Assembly: GCF_017916255.1 (NCBI RefSeq)
Contig: NZ_CP072827.1
Coordinates: forward strand, 5,667,501-5,731,500
DNA from: Streptomyces mobaraensis NBRC 13819 = DSM 40847
Lineage (GTDB): Bacteria > Actinomycetota > Actinomycetes > Streptomycetales > Streptomycetaceae
DNA: 64,000 bases
Direction of reading: 5' to 3'
Shown: piece by piece, positions 36,103 to 44,185 of the stretch
Layout: the number at the start of each line of letters is the position of its first letter
Numbering within the stretch: position 1 is the stretch's first letter
Made by a program: the position numbers and the translations under genes
The notes under the pieces: model-generated
Seen by the model: the letters and a program-made list of their open reading frames with translations, nothing else
Databases searched by the model: none
Told to the model about the DNA's origin: nothing

Positions 36103-37422
36103 ATGCAGACGGAACCGACGAAGTCGCTGGTCGGCGAGGAGTACGAGGTCGAGGTCGGCCCGGTCGCCCACGGCGGCCACTGCGTCGCCCGGACGGAGAC
36201 GGGCCGCGTCCTGTTCGTCCGCCACACCCTCCCCGGTGAGCGCGTGATCGCCCGGATCACCGAGGGCGAGGAGACCTCCCGCTTCCTGCGCGCGGACGCC
36301 GTCGAGGTCCTGGAGCCGTCGAAGGACCGCGTCCCGGCCCCCTGCCCCTTCTCCGGCCCGGGCAAGTGCGGCGGCTGCGACTGGCAGCACGTCAAGCCGG
36401 GCGCCCAGCGCCGCCTCAAGGGCGAGGTCATCGCCGAACAGCTCCGGCGCCTCGCGGGCCTGACGCCCGAGGAGGCCGGCTGGGACGGCACGGTGGCGCC
36501 AGCCGAGGGCGACAAGGTCCCCGCCGGCCAGGTCCCCGCCTGGCGCACCCGCGTCCAGTACGCGATCGACGCCGAGGGCCACGCCGGCCTCCGCAAGCAC
36601 CGCTCGCACGACGTCCAGCCCATCGACCACTGCCTGATCGCGGCCCCGGGCGTGAGCGAGCTGGGCATCGAGAAGCGCGAGTGGCCGCAGATCGCCTCGG
36701 TCGACGCCATCGCCGCCTCCGGCTCCGCGGACCGCCAGGTCGTCCTCACCCCGAAGCCGGGCGGCCGCCTCCCGATCGTCGAACTCGACAAGCCGGTCTC
36801 GGTGCTGCGCGTGGGGGAGAAGGACCAGCGCATCCACCGCGTCCACGGCCGCCCCTTCGTCCGCGAACGCGCGGACGGCCGCACCTACCGCGTCGGCGAG
36901 GGCGGCTTCTGGCAGGTCCACCCCCAGGCCGCCGACACCCTCGTCAAGGCCGTCATGCAGGGCCTCATGCCGCGCAAGGGCGACATGGCCCTGGACCTCT
37001 ACTGCGGCGTCGGCCTCTTCGCCGGCGCCCTCGCCGAGCGCGTCGGCGACAAGGGCGCCGTCCTCGGCATCGAATCCTCCAAGCGCGCCGTCGAGGACGC
37101 CCGCCACAACCTCCAGGACCTCGACCGCGTCCGCATCGAACAGGGCAAGGTGGAGGACGTCCTCCCGCGCACCCGCATCGACAGCGCCGACATCATCGTC
37201 CTCGACCCCCCGCGCGCCGGCGCCGGCCGCGCCACGGTCCGCCACCTGGCCGGCCTGGGCGCCCGCCGCATCGCCTACGTCGCCTGCGACCCGGCCGCCC
37301 TCGCCCGCGACCTGAAGTACTTCGAGGAGGAGGGCTACCGGCCGGCGATGCTGCGGGCGTTCGACCTGTTCCCGGTGACGCACCATGTGGAGTGCGTGGC
37401 GATCCTGAAGCGGGTGGGGTAG
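36103..37422 (+). CDS. TrmA/RlmCD-type RNA (uracil-5-)methyltransferase
   Basis: A 439-residue class I SAM-dependent RNA methyltransferase. An N-terminal TRAM domain (about 5-68; YEVEVGPVAHGGHCVAR, VLFVRHTLPGERV) is followed by a cysteine cluster (CPFSGPGKCGGCDWQH) that can ligate an Fe-S cluster. The SAM domain has LDLYCGVGLFAGAL, GIESS, VLDPPRAGAG and the catalytic-type VACDPAALARDL. It methylates uridine in tRNA or rRNA; the target cannot be told from sequence. ATG at 36103 follows CCAGGAG. It closes the conserved block. Confidence 0.9.
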   Translation: MQTEPTKSLVGEEYEVEVGPVAHGGHCVARTETGRVLFVRHTLPGERVIARITEGEETSRFLRADAVEVLEPSKDRVPAPCPFSGPGKCGGCDWQHVKPGAQRRLKGEVIAEQLRRLAGLTPEEAGWDGTVAPAEGDKVPAGQVPAWRTRVQYAIDAEGHAGLRKHRSHDVQPIDHCLIAAPGVSELGIEKREWPQIASVDAIAASGSADRQVVLTPKPGGRLPIVELDKPVSVLRVGEKDQRIHRVHGRPFVRERADGRTYRVGEGGFWQVHPQAADTLVKAVMQGLMPRKGDMALDLYCGVGLFAGALAERVGDKGAVLGIESSKRAVEDARHNLQDLDRVRIEQGKVEDVLPRTRIDSADIIVLDPPRAGAGRATVRHLAGLGARRIAYVACDPAALARDLKYFEEEGYRPAMLRAFDLFPVTHHVECVAILKRVG

Positions 37423-37447
37423 GGGCGCTGGCGGCTGGCGCACGCCC

Positions 37448-38122
37448 TCAGGGGCCGGGTGCCGGGTGCGCGCGTGAGCCGTTCGTCCAGGCGGTGTCGA
37501 ACTGCTGCAGGGCAATGGAGTACAGGAGTCCGGGGGCCTGGACGTACAGGCACGGTGAGTTCCTGCCGTGAGCGGAGCTGCTGTAGAAGGTGAGGTAGGC
37601 GGCCCGGTCCGTCGCGATCACGCGGCAGGTGTGAGGCAGGTCGAAGCTGCGGAGTTCGACGTGGCGGAGGCCGCGGGTCACTTGAGCCACATATTCCGTG
37701 TTCGTCCGGATCTGGCTTCTGAGCAGACCAGGGGAGTAGCCGGGGTCGAACCGGCACAGGTCTCGGGATCGCCGGTCGAGCCAGGAGTCACCTCGGGTGT
37801 CTGGGTCGGGCAGGAGTACCCGGACGAATTCCGGGGCCAGTTCGCCCGACCAGAGAGGGGTGAAGGCCTCGCGGGTGAGCAGGTTTCCGCGCCCCGCCAG
37901 GACCTTGACCCAGCGGGCCCGGCGCAGGTCGTGAGTGATGTCCTGTTCGGCGGACGACTGACGGCGGTACACGCGGCCGAGCCCTGTGCCGGTCCACCGG
38001 GAGCAGACGGACACCACCCACCACAGGGGGCGTGAGCCGCGGAGGAGACCGACGACGAGCAGGGTCGCGCTGGCTGCCAGGGAACTGAGGATCCCTAGAA
38101 GGAAAGCGGTCATGCGAGTCAT
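37448..38122 (-). CDS. Membrane-anchored protein with PLD/DUF5919-like domain (last gene of the candidate defence operon)
   Basis: A 224-residue protein. One N-terminal membrane helix (about 5-28; AFLLGILSSLAASATLLVVGL) is followed by a basic linker and a soluble domain. Segments FVRVLLPDPDTRGDSWLDRRS, LLRSQIRTNTEYVAQV, LRSFDLPHTCRVIATDRAAYLTFY and LLYSIALQQFDTAW recall the PLD-related DUF5919 fold that reads or cuts small ligands, but no HKD motif is present. It lies 38 bases after the phosphorylase-fold gene on the same strand. Codon use is less GC-biased than in core genes. Function unknown; membrane-side effector or sensor inferred. Confidence 0.7.
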   Translation of the reverse strand: MTRMTAFLLGILSSLAASATLLVVGLLRGSRPLWWVVSVCSRWTGTGLGRVYRRQSSAEQDITHDLRRARWVKVLAGRGNLLTREAFTPLWSGELAPEFVRVLLPDPDTRGDSWLDRRSRDLCRFDPGYSPGLLRSQIRTNTEYVAQVTRGLRHVELRSFDLPHTCRVIATDRAAYLTFYSSSAHGRNSPCLYVQAPGLLYSIALQQFDTAWTNGSRAHPAPGP

Positions 38123-38160
38123 CTCCCTGGGAGCGGGCGGTGCACGTTTACGGACTCGCG

Positions 38161-39078
38161 TCAGCAGAGGTGGGTGAGCAACTGCGCCAGGACGTGCGCG
38201 GCGTTCCTGGCGGCCAGGTCGTGGTAAGCGTGGCCCTTGTTCTCGTCGGCGTTGTCGGACACGCCGCGGATAACGACCCAGCCGGGATTGCTCTCGCCCG
38301 AAACGGAGTTCTCCTGCCAGTACTGGCTGAGTCCGCCGGCTTCCATGTCCACCGCCAAGACTTTCTCGTGGTAGGTCTTGAGGTAACGTCGGACCTCAGC
38401 ATCGCCGTCGGCGATGACGGCTTCGCCAGAGCCGATCACCCCCGGGTGGACCTCGAACACCTCGGCGGCGTGTGTGGCCAGTCGGCCGTGTATGCGCGCC
38501 GGGTTTCCATGTTCGGTGAAGAAGGCGTTCACGGCGTGAACGACTGCTGCCGGAGCCTGCCGGTGCTCGCCACGACGGCGGACGTCGCCGTGCGGATTGA
38601 TCTTGCGGTTCTCGTAATAGACGATGTCGGTGGATACGATGACGTTGCCGACGCGGGCGTACTCGTCATGGATACCGCCGCCCACGCCGACCAGAACCCA
38701 GAACCGGGGATTGTAATGGCGGCGGAGATTGCCCAGCGCGGCCATCGCCGAACGCTGCCCCTGGCTCTGACTCTGGGTGGCCACCACTCGGAGGGGAGAA
38801 GGCGAAGCGATGTGTTCGCCTTCGTAGAAGTAAAGCCCACCGGGCTTTTTGTGCCGTTCAAGCCTCAACTCGTCTTTCACTGCGCGCAGTTCTTCGCTGA
38901 GTATGGTGACCACTCCGACATCCCACTGCGCGGTCGTCTCGCTGTTGGACGCTTCGGATAGGGCGGTTGGCGTGCTGGAGGAGAAGGCGGGTACCGAGAC
39001 GCGGGCATGGTCCCCGATGGCGTTGTTGTTGAAATTGTTGTTGTCGCCGTGGCTGATGATGCCTCGATTGTCGATCAC
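38161..39078 (-). CDS. Nucleoside-phosphorylase-superfamily effector with N-terminal amyloid-like motif
   Basis: A 305-residue protein. Residues 1-25 hold an Asn-rich motif (IDNRGIISHGDNNNF then NNNAIGDHA) shared with the adjacent 77-residue protein. After a Ser/Thr linker, residues about 52-305 form a PNP_UDP/MTA-nucleosidase fold: DVGVVTILSEELRAV, VLVGVGGGI, HPGVIGSGEAVIAD, VDMEAGGL and RGVSDNAD. The catalytic Glu and Asp positions are intact, so N-glycosidic cleavage of a nucleoside or nucleotide is likely. GTG at 39078 overlaps the upstream stop (GTGA) and has GGAGG upstream. PNP-fold effectors cleave ATP in known anti-phage systems; that role here is inferred. Confidence 0.85.
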   Translation of the reverse strand: MIDNRGIISHGDNNNFNNNAIGDHARVSVPAFSSSTPTALSEASNSETTAQWDVGVVTILSEELRAVKDELRLERHKKPGGLYFYEGEHIASPSPLRVVATQSQSQGQRSAMAALGNLRRHYNPRFWVLVGVGGGIHDEYARVGNVIVSTDIVYYENRKINPHGDVRRRGEHRQAPAAVVHAVNAFFTEHGNPARIHGRLATHAAEVFEVHPGVIGSGEAVIADGDAEVRRYLKTYHEKVLAVDMEAGGLSQYWQENSVSGESNPGWVVIRGVSDNADENKGHAYHDLAARNAAHVLAQLLTHLC

Positions 39079-39308
39079 TGATTTCCTCCGCTACTAGGGT
39101 TGCTGGAGTTGGTCGACTGGTTGACGGTCATGCCGGCTTGGGCCGTCTCTCCGATGGCGTTGCTGCTGAAGGTGTTGTTGTCACCGAAATTGAAAATGCC
39201 GCTGTTGATGATTTTGAGTGCGCGGTCGTCGAAGGCGGAGGTATCCACCCCTCGTGCGGAGAGAAAGTCGCCGGCGGCCCTGAGCAGCCGTTCCTCTATC
39301 GTCTTCAT
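39075..39308 (-). CDS. 77-residue protein with C-terminal amyloid-like motif
   Basis: A short protein with a helical N-terminus (MKTIEERLLRAAGDFLSARG), then an Asn-rich motif (IINSGIFNFGDNNTF then SSNAIGETA) and a Ser/Asn/Gly-rich tail. The motif aligns without gaps with the N-terminus of the downstream phosphorylase-fold protein; about 14 of 24 positions are identical. The start codon has no good ribosome site and probably depends on coupling to the upstream gene, whose stop is 39 bases away. Its stop overlaps the next start. It could be an adaptor or nucleator for the effector. No named family is recognised. Confidence 0.72.
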   Translation of the reverse strand: MKTIEERLLRAAGDFLSARGVDTSAFDDRALKIINSGIFNFGDNNTFSSNAIGETAQAGMTVNQSTNSSNPSSGGNQ

Positions 39309-39347
39309 CCGGCCGAGGATGTCGCTCTTCTCGAGCTGGACCTTGGC

Positions 39348-40853
39348 TCATGCCTGAGACGATTCCTCGCGTATGCTCACCCGGCTGCCGATCAAGACGT
39401 TGCGGATCGGGCTTGTGGTGAGGTCGCGTGGGAGCACCGCGGCCTTGACCAAGGCGTAGAAGTAACGGAGGACCCGCCATGAGCGCTGGATCTCCAGGGG
39501 GAGGGCGGACAGCTCGCGGAATGCCGCCCACATGACGGCCGCGGCTCCGTGATGGCCGATTTCCTCCGTCCGTTGGAATGACCGCGGCGTGTGGGCGAGA
39601 ACGCAAGCCGCGGTGGAGATGATCAATGTGCGTCCGCGGAGGCTCACGTGCAACAGAACGGTCGCCACGAACTCCGATCCCTCGACGGGCGTGGTCACTT
39701 CGAGGAAGTGGTGCTGCCTGGTCCCCGGCGTGTTGATGACGGCGCGAAGGCCGGCCTCGTCGAATCCCTGGGGGAGGAGGGACCGGTCGATCGCCACGTC
39801 GGTCTCCGCCACGTAGACGCGGTCGCGCACCTGTGTGGGAAGCCGGACGTCCAGGCTGTCGGTGTTCAACAGGCTTACCGCATGGCGTAGGTGATCGACC
39901 AGTTCGTGCGCCTGGAACGGGGGTACGGCATGCTCTCGTTCGTGGAGCGGCTCCTTGTCGTCGCCGGGGCGCAGTAACTGGATGTTCATCGGCGGATTCC
40001 ACTGGTAGACGAGTTCCCCCGCGCCAATGAACGGCGACTCGTCCCCGAAGAGGGTGAACATAGTGAGATCGTCCTCGTCCTCACCTTCGTCCTCGCTGTG
40101 ACGAGGGCGGCGATAGACGGCACATACGTGGCGCTGCTGTGCGTCCGCCGCCCGTTGCCTACCGGACAGGCGCGCGGGGCGGAGGGTCGGCGCTCGCCGA
40201 ATGTGATTGAGCATCAGCTGACGCGTGGCCCCGACGCAGAGGCAGACGATCACGATGCCCGTGGCTATGTGGAGAGCGGTCACGGCTCGGTCCGGATGGA
40301 CGAGGGCGACGATCAGGCCGGTCAGGGTCAAGGAGAACGCGGTGACGCCGATGCGTCTGAGTGCGCGCTGCTTGTCCGGATCGGTCCGGCGGGAAAGCGG
40401 CCAGAAGGGGGCCTGGGGATCCGGCGCCGACCTCGGGCCGCGGCGTTTGCGCTTGCGGCGGGGCCTTGGCGTACAGTCCGCGTCGCGGATCATCAGAGTG
40501 CGACGCAGCAGCCACAACAGGGCGAGGCCGCAAACGACGAGGATGGTGACCGGCGCGGCACCCGTGCAGGCCGGCACGACCATCGAAGCCATCAGTGTCA
40601 TGCGGAGGAGTGCGGTCAGAGCGGCGGCTCGCCAGGCGTGGCGCATGACGGGAACGATGTCGAACCCGTACGACGGAGCCACCCTGCGGTGCGGCTTGGT
40701 GCACACCTCATTGATTACGAGGTCGCGGAACCACTCGTCGACGTAGACCCCCGAGCATAAGTGACGGGTGGCCGCGGTCGGCTCGCCGGTCGCTTCCTTG
40801 GCCGGCGGTGCGGATGGTGCAAGCGGTGCTGGTGGCGCATGGGACGTGGTCAT
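39348..40853 (-). CDS. Polytopic membrane protein, 501 aa, with two TTA codons
   Basis: First gene of the leftward operon. Two pairs of membrane helices are seen: about 70-115 (LTALLRMTLMASMVVPACTG, VTILVVCGLALLWLL) and about 168-210 (VTAFSLTLTGLIVALVHP, LHIATGIVIVCLCVG). Between and after them are basic cytosolic stretches and a large soluble C-terminal domain (about 225-501). No family is recognised. Two Leu codons are TTA (codon 32 at 40758-40760, codon 293 at 39975-39977), which makes expression dependent on the bldA tRNA in Streptomyces. ATG at 40853 is chosen over a longer frame because AAGG lies before it and the promoter lies just upstream. Confidence 0.78.
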   Translation of the reverse strand: MTTSHAPPAPLAPSAPPAKEATGEPTAATRHLCSGVYVDEWFRDLVINEVCTKPHRRVAPSYGFDIVPVMRHAWRAAALTALLRMTLMASMVVPACTGAAPVTILVVCGLALLWLLRRTLMIRDADCTPRPRRKRKRRGPRSAPDPQAPFWPLSRRTDPDKQRALRRIGVTAFSLTLTGLIVALVHPDRAVTALHIATGIVIVCLCVGATRQLMLNHIRRAPTLRPARLSGRQRAADAQQRHVCAVYRRPRHSEDEGEDEDDLTMFTLFGDESPFIGAGELVYQWNPPMNIQLLRPGDDKEPLHEREHAVPPFQAHELVDHLRHAVSLLNTDSLDVRLPTQVRDRVYVAETDVAIDRSLLPQGFDEAGLRAVINTPGTRQHHFLEVTTPVEGSEFVATVLLHVSLRGRTLIISTAACVLAHTPRSFQRTEEIGHHGAAAVMWAAFRELSALPLEIQRSWRVLRYFYALVKAAVLPRDLTTSPIRNVLIGSRVSIREESSQA

Positions 40854-40876
40854 GACCTTGCCCTCGCCTCGTAGCG

Positions 40877-40897
40877 TTATGGTCCGTGAGACCATAA
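40877..40897. promoter_or_regulatory. Perfect palindromic operator between divergent genes
   Basis: TTATGGTC at 40877-40884 and its exact complement GACCATAA at 40890-40897, with a five-base centre. It covers the -10 box of the leftward promoter, so a bound protein should block it. A further half-site-like GACCTTTA lies at 40923-40930, 33 bp (three turns) to the right. The adjacent Nudix/winged-helix gene encodes the probable ligand-sensing repressor. Confidence 0.8.
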
Positions 40898-40919
40898 GTC
40901 CCGGGGGTGTTCGAGTCAA
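40891..40919 (-). promoter_or_regulatory. Sigma-70-type promoter of the leftward operon
   Basis: On the minus strand, TTGACT (40914-40919) and TATGGT (40891-40896) are separated by exactly 17 bp. This gives a transcription start near 40884 and a leader of about 30 bases. It is the best-matching -35/-10 pair seen in the window. Confidence 0.75.
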
Positions 40920-40936
40920 TATGACCTTTAGGGGCT

Positions 40937-41662
40937 GTGGTGGATGACTGGCTGAAGGACTCCGCTGATGTCGAGGCGTCGTGGGTGACTGTGGACTTGG
41001 CCATCTTCACCCTCAGGGACGGTGGGTTGCGGGTACTCCTGATCGAGCGCGGAGTGGAGCCCTTCCTCGGGTGGCCGGCCCTACCCGGCGGCTACGTTCA
41101 GAAGACGGAGACCCTGCGGCAGGGTGCGTTGCGTGAACTGCGGGAGGAGGCCGGGATCGACGGCAGTCGGCTCCACCTGGAGCAGCTCGGTGCGTATGGG
41201 GACCCAGGGCGCGATCCCAGGGGAAGAGTGGTCACCGTCGCCTACCTCGCCCTGGGGCCGGATCTGCCTCTTCCGGTGGGCGGTACCGATGCCACGCACG
41301 CCTACTGGGCCCCTGTCCGCCAATCCGACGCACCCACGCCCGACCTGGCGTTCGATCACTCGGTCATTCTCGCGGATGCCTTGGAGGAGATTCGGAGGAA
41401 GCTCGAGTACACGGCTGTCGCCACGGTCTTCTGCGGGGAGTCGTTCACTCTCAGCGAGTTGCGCACGGTATACGAAGTGATCTGGGGGCAGTGCCTGGAT
41501 CCAAGCAACTTTCGTCGCAAAGTGCTCAAGATCGAGGGGTTCGTGGAGCCCACGGGGGAACGGCGGCTGCCACCGACCGGCCGCCCGGCCGCCCTCTACC
41601 GCCGAGGTAGCGCGTGGTTGCTGAGCACGCCGTTGCTGCGCGGTACCGGGCAGTCTGTGTAG
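40937..41662 (+). CDS. Nudix hydrolase with C-terminal winged helix (NrtR-type regulator)
   Basis: A 241-residue protein. The Nudix domain (about 15-150) has a complete Nudix box (GGYVQKTETLRQGALRELREEAGI written across 51-74: G-x5-E-x7-REL-REEAGI). The C-terminal 85 residues (FCGESFTLSELRTVYEVIWG, PSNFRRKVLKIEGFV) form the winged helix of NrtR-type regulators, which bind ADP-ribose and control NAD genes. Because the catalytic box is intact it may also hydrolyse its ligand. The GTG at 40937 is assumed; a GTG one codon later is equivalent. It is divergent from the membrane/phosphorylase operon, with a palindromic operator between. Confidence 0.87.
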   Translation: MVDDWLKDSADVEASWVTVDLAIFTLRDGGLRVLLIERGVEPFLGWPALPGGYVQKTETLRQGALRELREEAGIDGSRLHLEQLGAYGDPGRDPRGRVVTVAYLALGPDLPLPVGGTDATHAYWAPVRQSDAPTPDLAFDHSVILADALEEIRRKLEYTAVATVFCGESFTLSELRTVYEVIWGQCLDPSNFRRKVLKIEGFVEPTGERRLPPTGRPAALYRRGSAWLLSTPLLRGTGQSV

Positions 41663-42028
41663 TCAGGCACCGATGTGGTCCTGGCGTTCCCCAGGGCGTG
41701 AGTTCCGGCTTGACAGTGCTCGTCTGGAGCGTGGGGACCGGATCCGGAGCGTCGTCGCGGAACGGACGGTGGAACAGGGAGGTCGGGCTCTGAGACAGCT
41801 GACGGGCCGCCTCCCTGCCCGCCCCCCACGAGAGCCGCGAGGGCGCTTGCCGAGATCGGATCCATGGTCGCGCTCCCCGGGTCGGCTGTGGAGGGGTGCA
41901 CATTCTGGGGCGTTCGGTGGCGCGTGGGCAGGGGCGTCGGTCGGAGGGTGCGGATTTCGGGGTGCGCGGATTGGGGCGCGCTCAGCCGTTGATCCGTCAG
42001 ATGCTGCCGCACCTCGTAGAGTTTGCGC
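41663..42028 (+). promoter_or_regulatory. Intergenic region with leaderless -10 box before the NLR-like gene
   Basis: No gene is supported in these 366 bases. A TAGAGT at 42017-42022 lies six bases before the GTG at 42029 and no ribosome site is present, so the transcript is probably leaderless. An isolated TTGACA (41710-41715) has no matching -10 box. Confidence 0.5.
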
Positions 42029-44128
42029 GTGGCCGACGATACGTACAACAGCGTGGACGGGCAGGCGCAGCTGGGCGCGGTCGTGCAAGCGCGGGACATC
42101 GGTGCGGTGCATCATCATGTGCACGCCGCCCCGCCGCCGCCCCCGGCCGTTCCCTTTCAGCTGCCGCCCGCCGTCGCGCACTTTGAGGACCGGCGGGAGG
42201 AGCAGGAGCGCATCCTGCGGGAGCTGGAGGGGCGTTCGGGCGGTGGTGGCGGTCCGTTGGTCGTCGCGCTGACGGGGATCGGCGGGGTGGGGAAGACGGC
42301 GCTGGGGTTTCACGTCGCCCGGCGGATCAGTGACCGGTTTCCGGACGGGGTGCTGTACGTCGACCTGGACGATCTGCGGCGGGACGGGGTGGTCGAGGTC
42401 GCCGACGCTTTGGGCGAGCTGCTGTCCGGGCTCGGTGTCGCTCCCGCGTGGCTGCACCGGTCGTTCGCCGGGCGTTCGAAGCAGTACTGGACGCTGACGC
42501 GGGGCAAGCGTCTTCTCGTGGTGGTCGACAACGCGCGGCTCGGCAACGAGGTCCTGCCACTGCTCCCGTCGTCCGGTGACGGTCTGGTGATCGCGACGAG
42601 CCAGGGGAGGTTGCACGATCTCGACGGTGTGGCCGCGCTGGAGGTGCCGATGAGACCGCTGGCGGTCGAGGACGCGGTGCGGTTGCTGCGGCACATCGTC
42701 GACGACGCGCGGCTGGCGGAGGAGCCGGACGCCGTCGTCGAGTTGGCCCGCGGGTGCGGCGGGCTGCCGGCGGCGCTGCACGTGGCCGGCCGGTGGATCC
42801 GCAGCCACCGGCGGCGGAGCCTGTCCCGGCTGGTCGCGGAGCTCTCGGCGGAGTTGCACGAGAAGGGCATCCCGATGGTCGAGGCGGTGTGGGACGCGGC
42901 GTACGCGGGGCTCGGGCCGGAGGCGGCACGGCTGTACCGGCTGCTGCCGGAGTTTCCCGCTCCGGTCGTCACGGTTCCGGCCGCCGCGGCCCTGCTGGGC
43001 GAGGACGTGCCGCCGGCCGAGGACGCGCTGGACGAACTCGAGGGCGCCGGGCTCCTGGAGAGCCGGCCCGAAGGCCCGCGGATCCACGACCTGCTGCGCG
43101 GGCACGCCGAACGCCGTTCCCGCGAGGAGGACCCCGCCGGGGGCGGCCGGCAGGGCGCCCGGGAACGGCTCGTCCGCTGGTACCGGCGTCAGGCGAGCCG
43201 TGCCGACCTGCTGGCGGCGGGCCCGCGCATGACGTTCGCCGAACCTGGTCCGGACCTACCCGGCGTCCCCGATGTCGAGTTCGGCGGGAAGGCGGAGGCG
43301 CTGCGGTGGCTGGAGTCCCAGCGGCTCGCCCTGTACGGCTGTGTCCGGATCGCCTACGAGTGCGGCATGGACGAGGACGCGTGGGCCTTGTGTGAGCCGC
43401 TGTGGACACATTTCCTCGACCATCCGCACTACGCGGACATCACCGACGCCTTCGGCCGCGGGCTGGCCGCCGCACAGCGTCTCGAACACCTGCCGGCGAC
43501 GATCCGCATGCGCTGCCAACTCGCCCGGCCACTATGGGAGCAGGAGCGGTACGAGGAGGCCGCCGAACAGTTGCGGCACGCGGTGAGCGCCGCCGGGGCC
43601 CTCGGCGAATCGGAGAAGGAGCGGAAACTCAAGGCGTCCGTGGTGGAGTTCCGCGGCAAGCTGGCGTCCGTCCAGGGCGACTGGGCGTCCGCCGTCGCCG
43701 ACTTCGAGAGCGCCAGGAGGCAGCACGAGGCGATCGGGAACGCGTACGGCGTGCTGCTCCAGACACACCTCCTCGGGTGCGCCGCCCTCGGCGCGGGTGA
43801 GTACGGGCGGGCTGTCGAACTGCTCACGGACGCGCACCGCATGGCCGTCGAGCAGGACCGTGTGCGGATGACGGCGCGCACCGGTTTCGAACTCGGCCGG
43901 GCCCTGCGCCGCGCCGGGCGCCCGGCGGAGGCGGTCGCGCTGGTCCGGGCCGCCTTGGACAACGCCAGGGAACGCGGGGCCACCAGTGACGAAGCGCGCG
44001 TCCTGGAAGAGCTCGCCCGGCTCGCCGACGAGATGGGGGAGACGGAGGCGGCCGAAGGTCACCGGGCGGCGGCGCGGCTGCTGGCCGAGCGGTGTGGCGG
44101 CCTGCCGGGTGCCGACGGCGGTGCGTAA
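42029..44128 (+). CDS. NB-ARC/TPR NLR-like STAND ATPase with N-terminal RHIM-like motif
   Basis: A 699-residue protein. The first 32 residues carry a motif ([15 protein letters not shown] then [11 protein letters not shown]) like the actinobacterial amyloid-signalling (RHIM-like) motif usually written G-VVQA--I-G-VH-H. A Pro-rich linker and [20 protein letters not shown] lead into an NB-ARC ATPase: Walker [12 protein letters not shown], Walker [10 protein letters not shown], a sensor region and [13 protein letters not shown] winged-helix and about 250 residues of TPR-like helical repeats follow (for example [31 protein letters not shown]). Such proteins sense an invader or signal and recruit an effector by amyloid templating. 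Confidence 0.9.
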   Translation: MADDTYNSVDGQAQLGAVVQARDIGAVHHHVHAAPPPPPAVPFQLPPAVAHFEDRREEQERILRELEGRSGGGGGPLVVALTGIGGVGKTALGFHVARRISDRFPDGVLYVDLDDLRRDGVVEVADALGELLSGLGVAPAWLHRSFAGRSKQYWTLTRGKRLLVVVDNARLGNEVLPLLPSSGDGLVIATSQGRLHDLDGVAALEVPMRPLAVEDAVRLLRHIVDDARLAEEPDAVVELARGCGGLPAALHVAGRWIRSHRRRSLSRLVAELSAELHEKGIPMVEAVWDAAYAGLGPEAARLYRLLPEFPAPVVTVPAAAALLGEDVPPAEDALDELEGAGLLESRPEGPRIHDLLRGHAERRSREEDPAGGGRQGARERLVRWYRRQASRADLLAAGPRMTFAEPGPDLPGVPDVEFGGKAEALRWLESQRLALYGCVRIAYECGMDEDAWALCEPLWTHFLDHPHYADITDAFGRGLAAAQRLEHLPATIRMRCQLARPLWEQERYEEAAEQLRHAVSAAGALGESEKERKLKASVVEFRGKLASVQGDWASAVADFESARRQHEAIGNAYGVLLQTHLLGCAALGAGEYGRAVELLTDAHRMAVEQDRVRMTARTGFELGRALRRAGRPAEAVALVRAALDNARERGATSDEARVLEELARLADEMGETEAAEGHRAAARLLAERCGGLPGADGGA

Positions 44129-44185
44129 ACCGCGGCACACAGATCACCCCGCGTAGATCACGCCGCATAGGCCACCGCCCGTACC

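Noticed and set aside
39181..39351. Alternative 56-codon gene starting at the ATG that overlaps the stop of the 501-residue membrane protein
   Set aside because: Its frame gives an Arg-rich translation, whereas the overlapping 77-residue frame carries the motif shared with the next protein.
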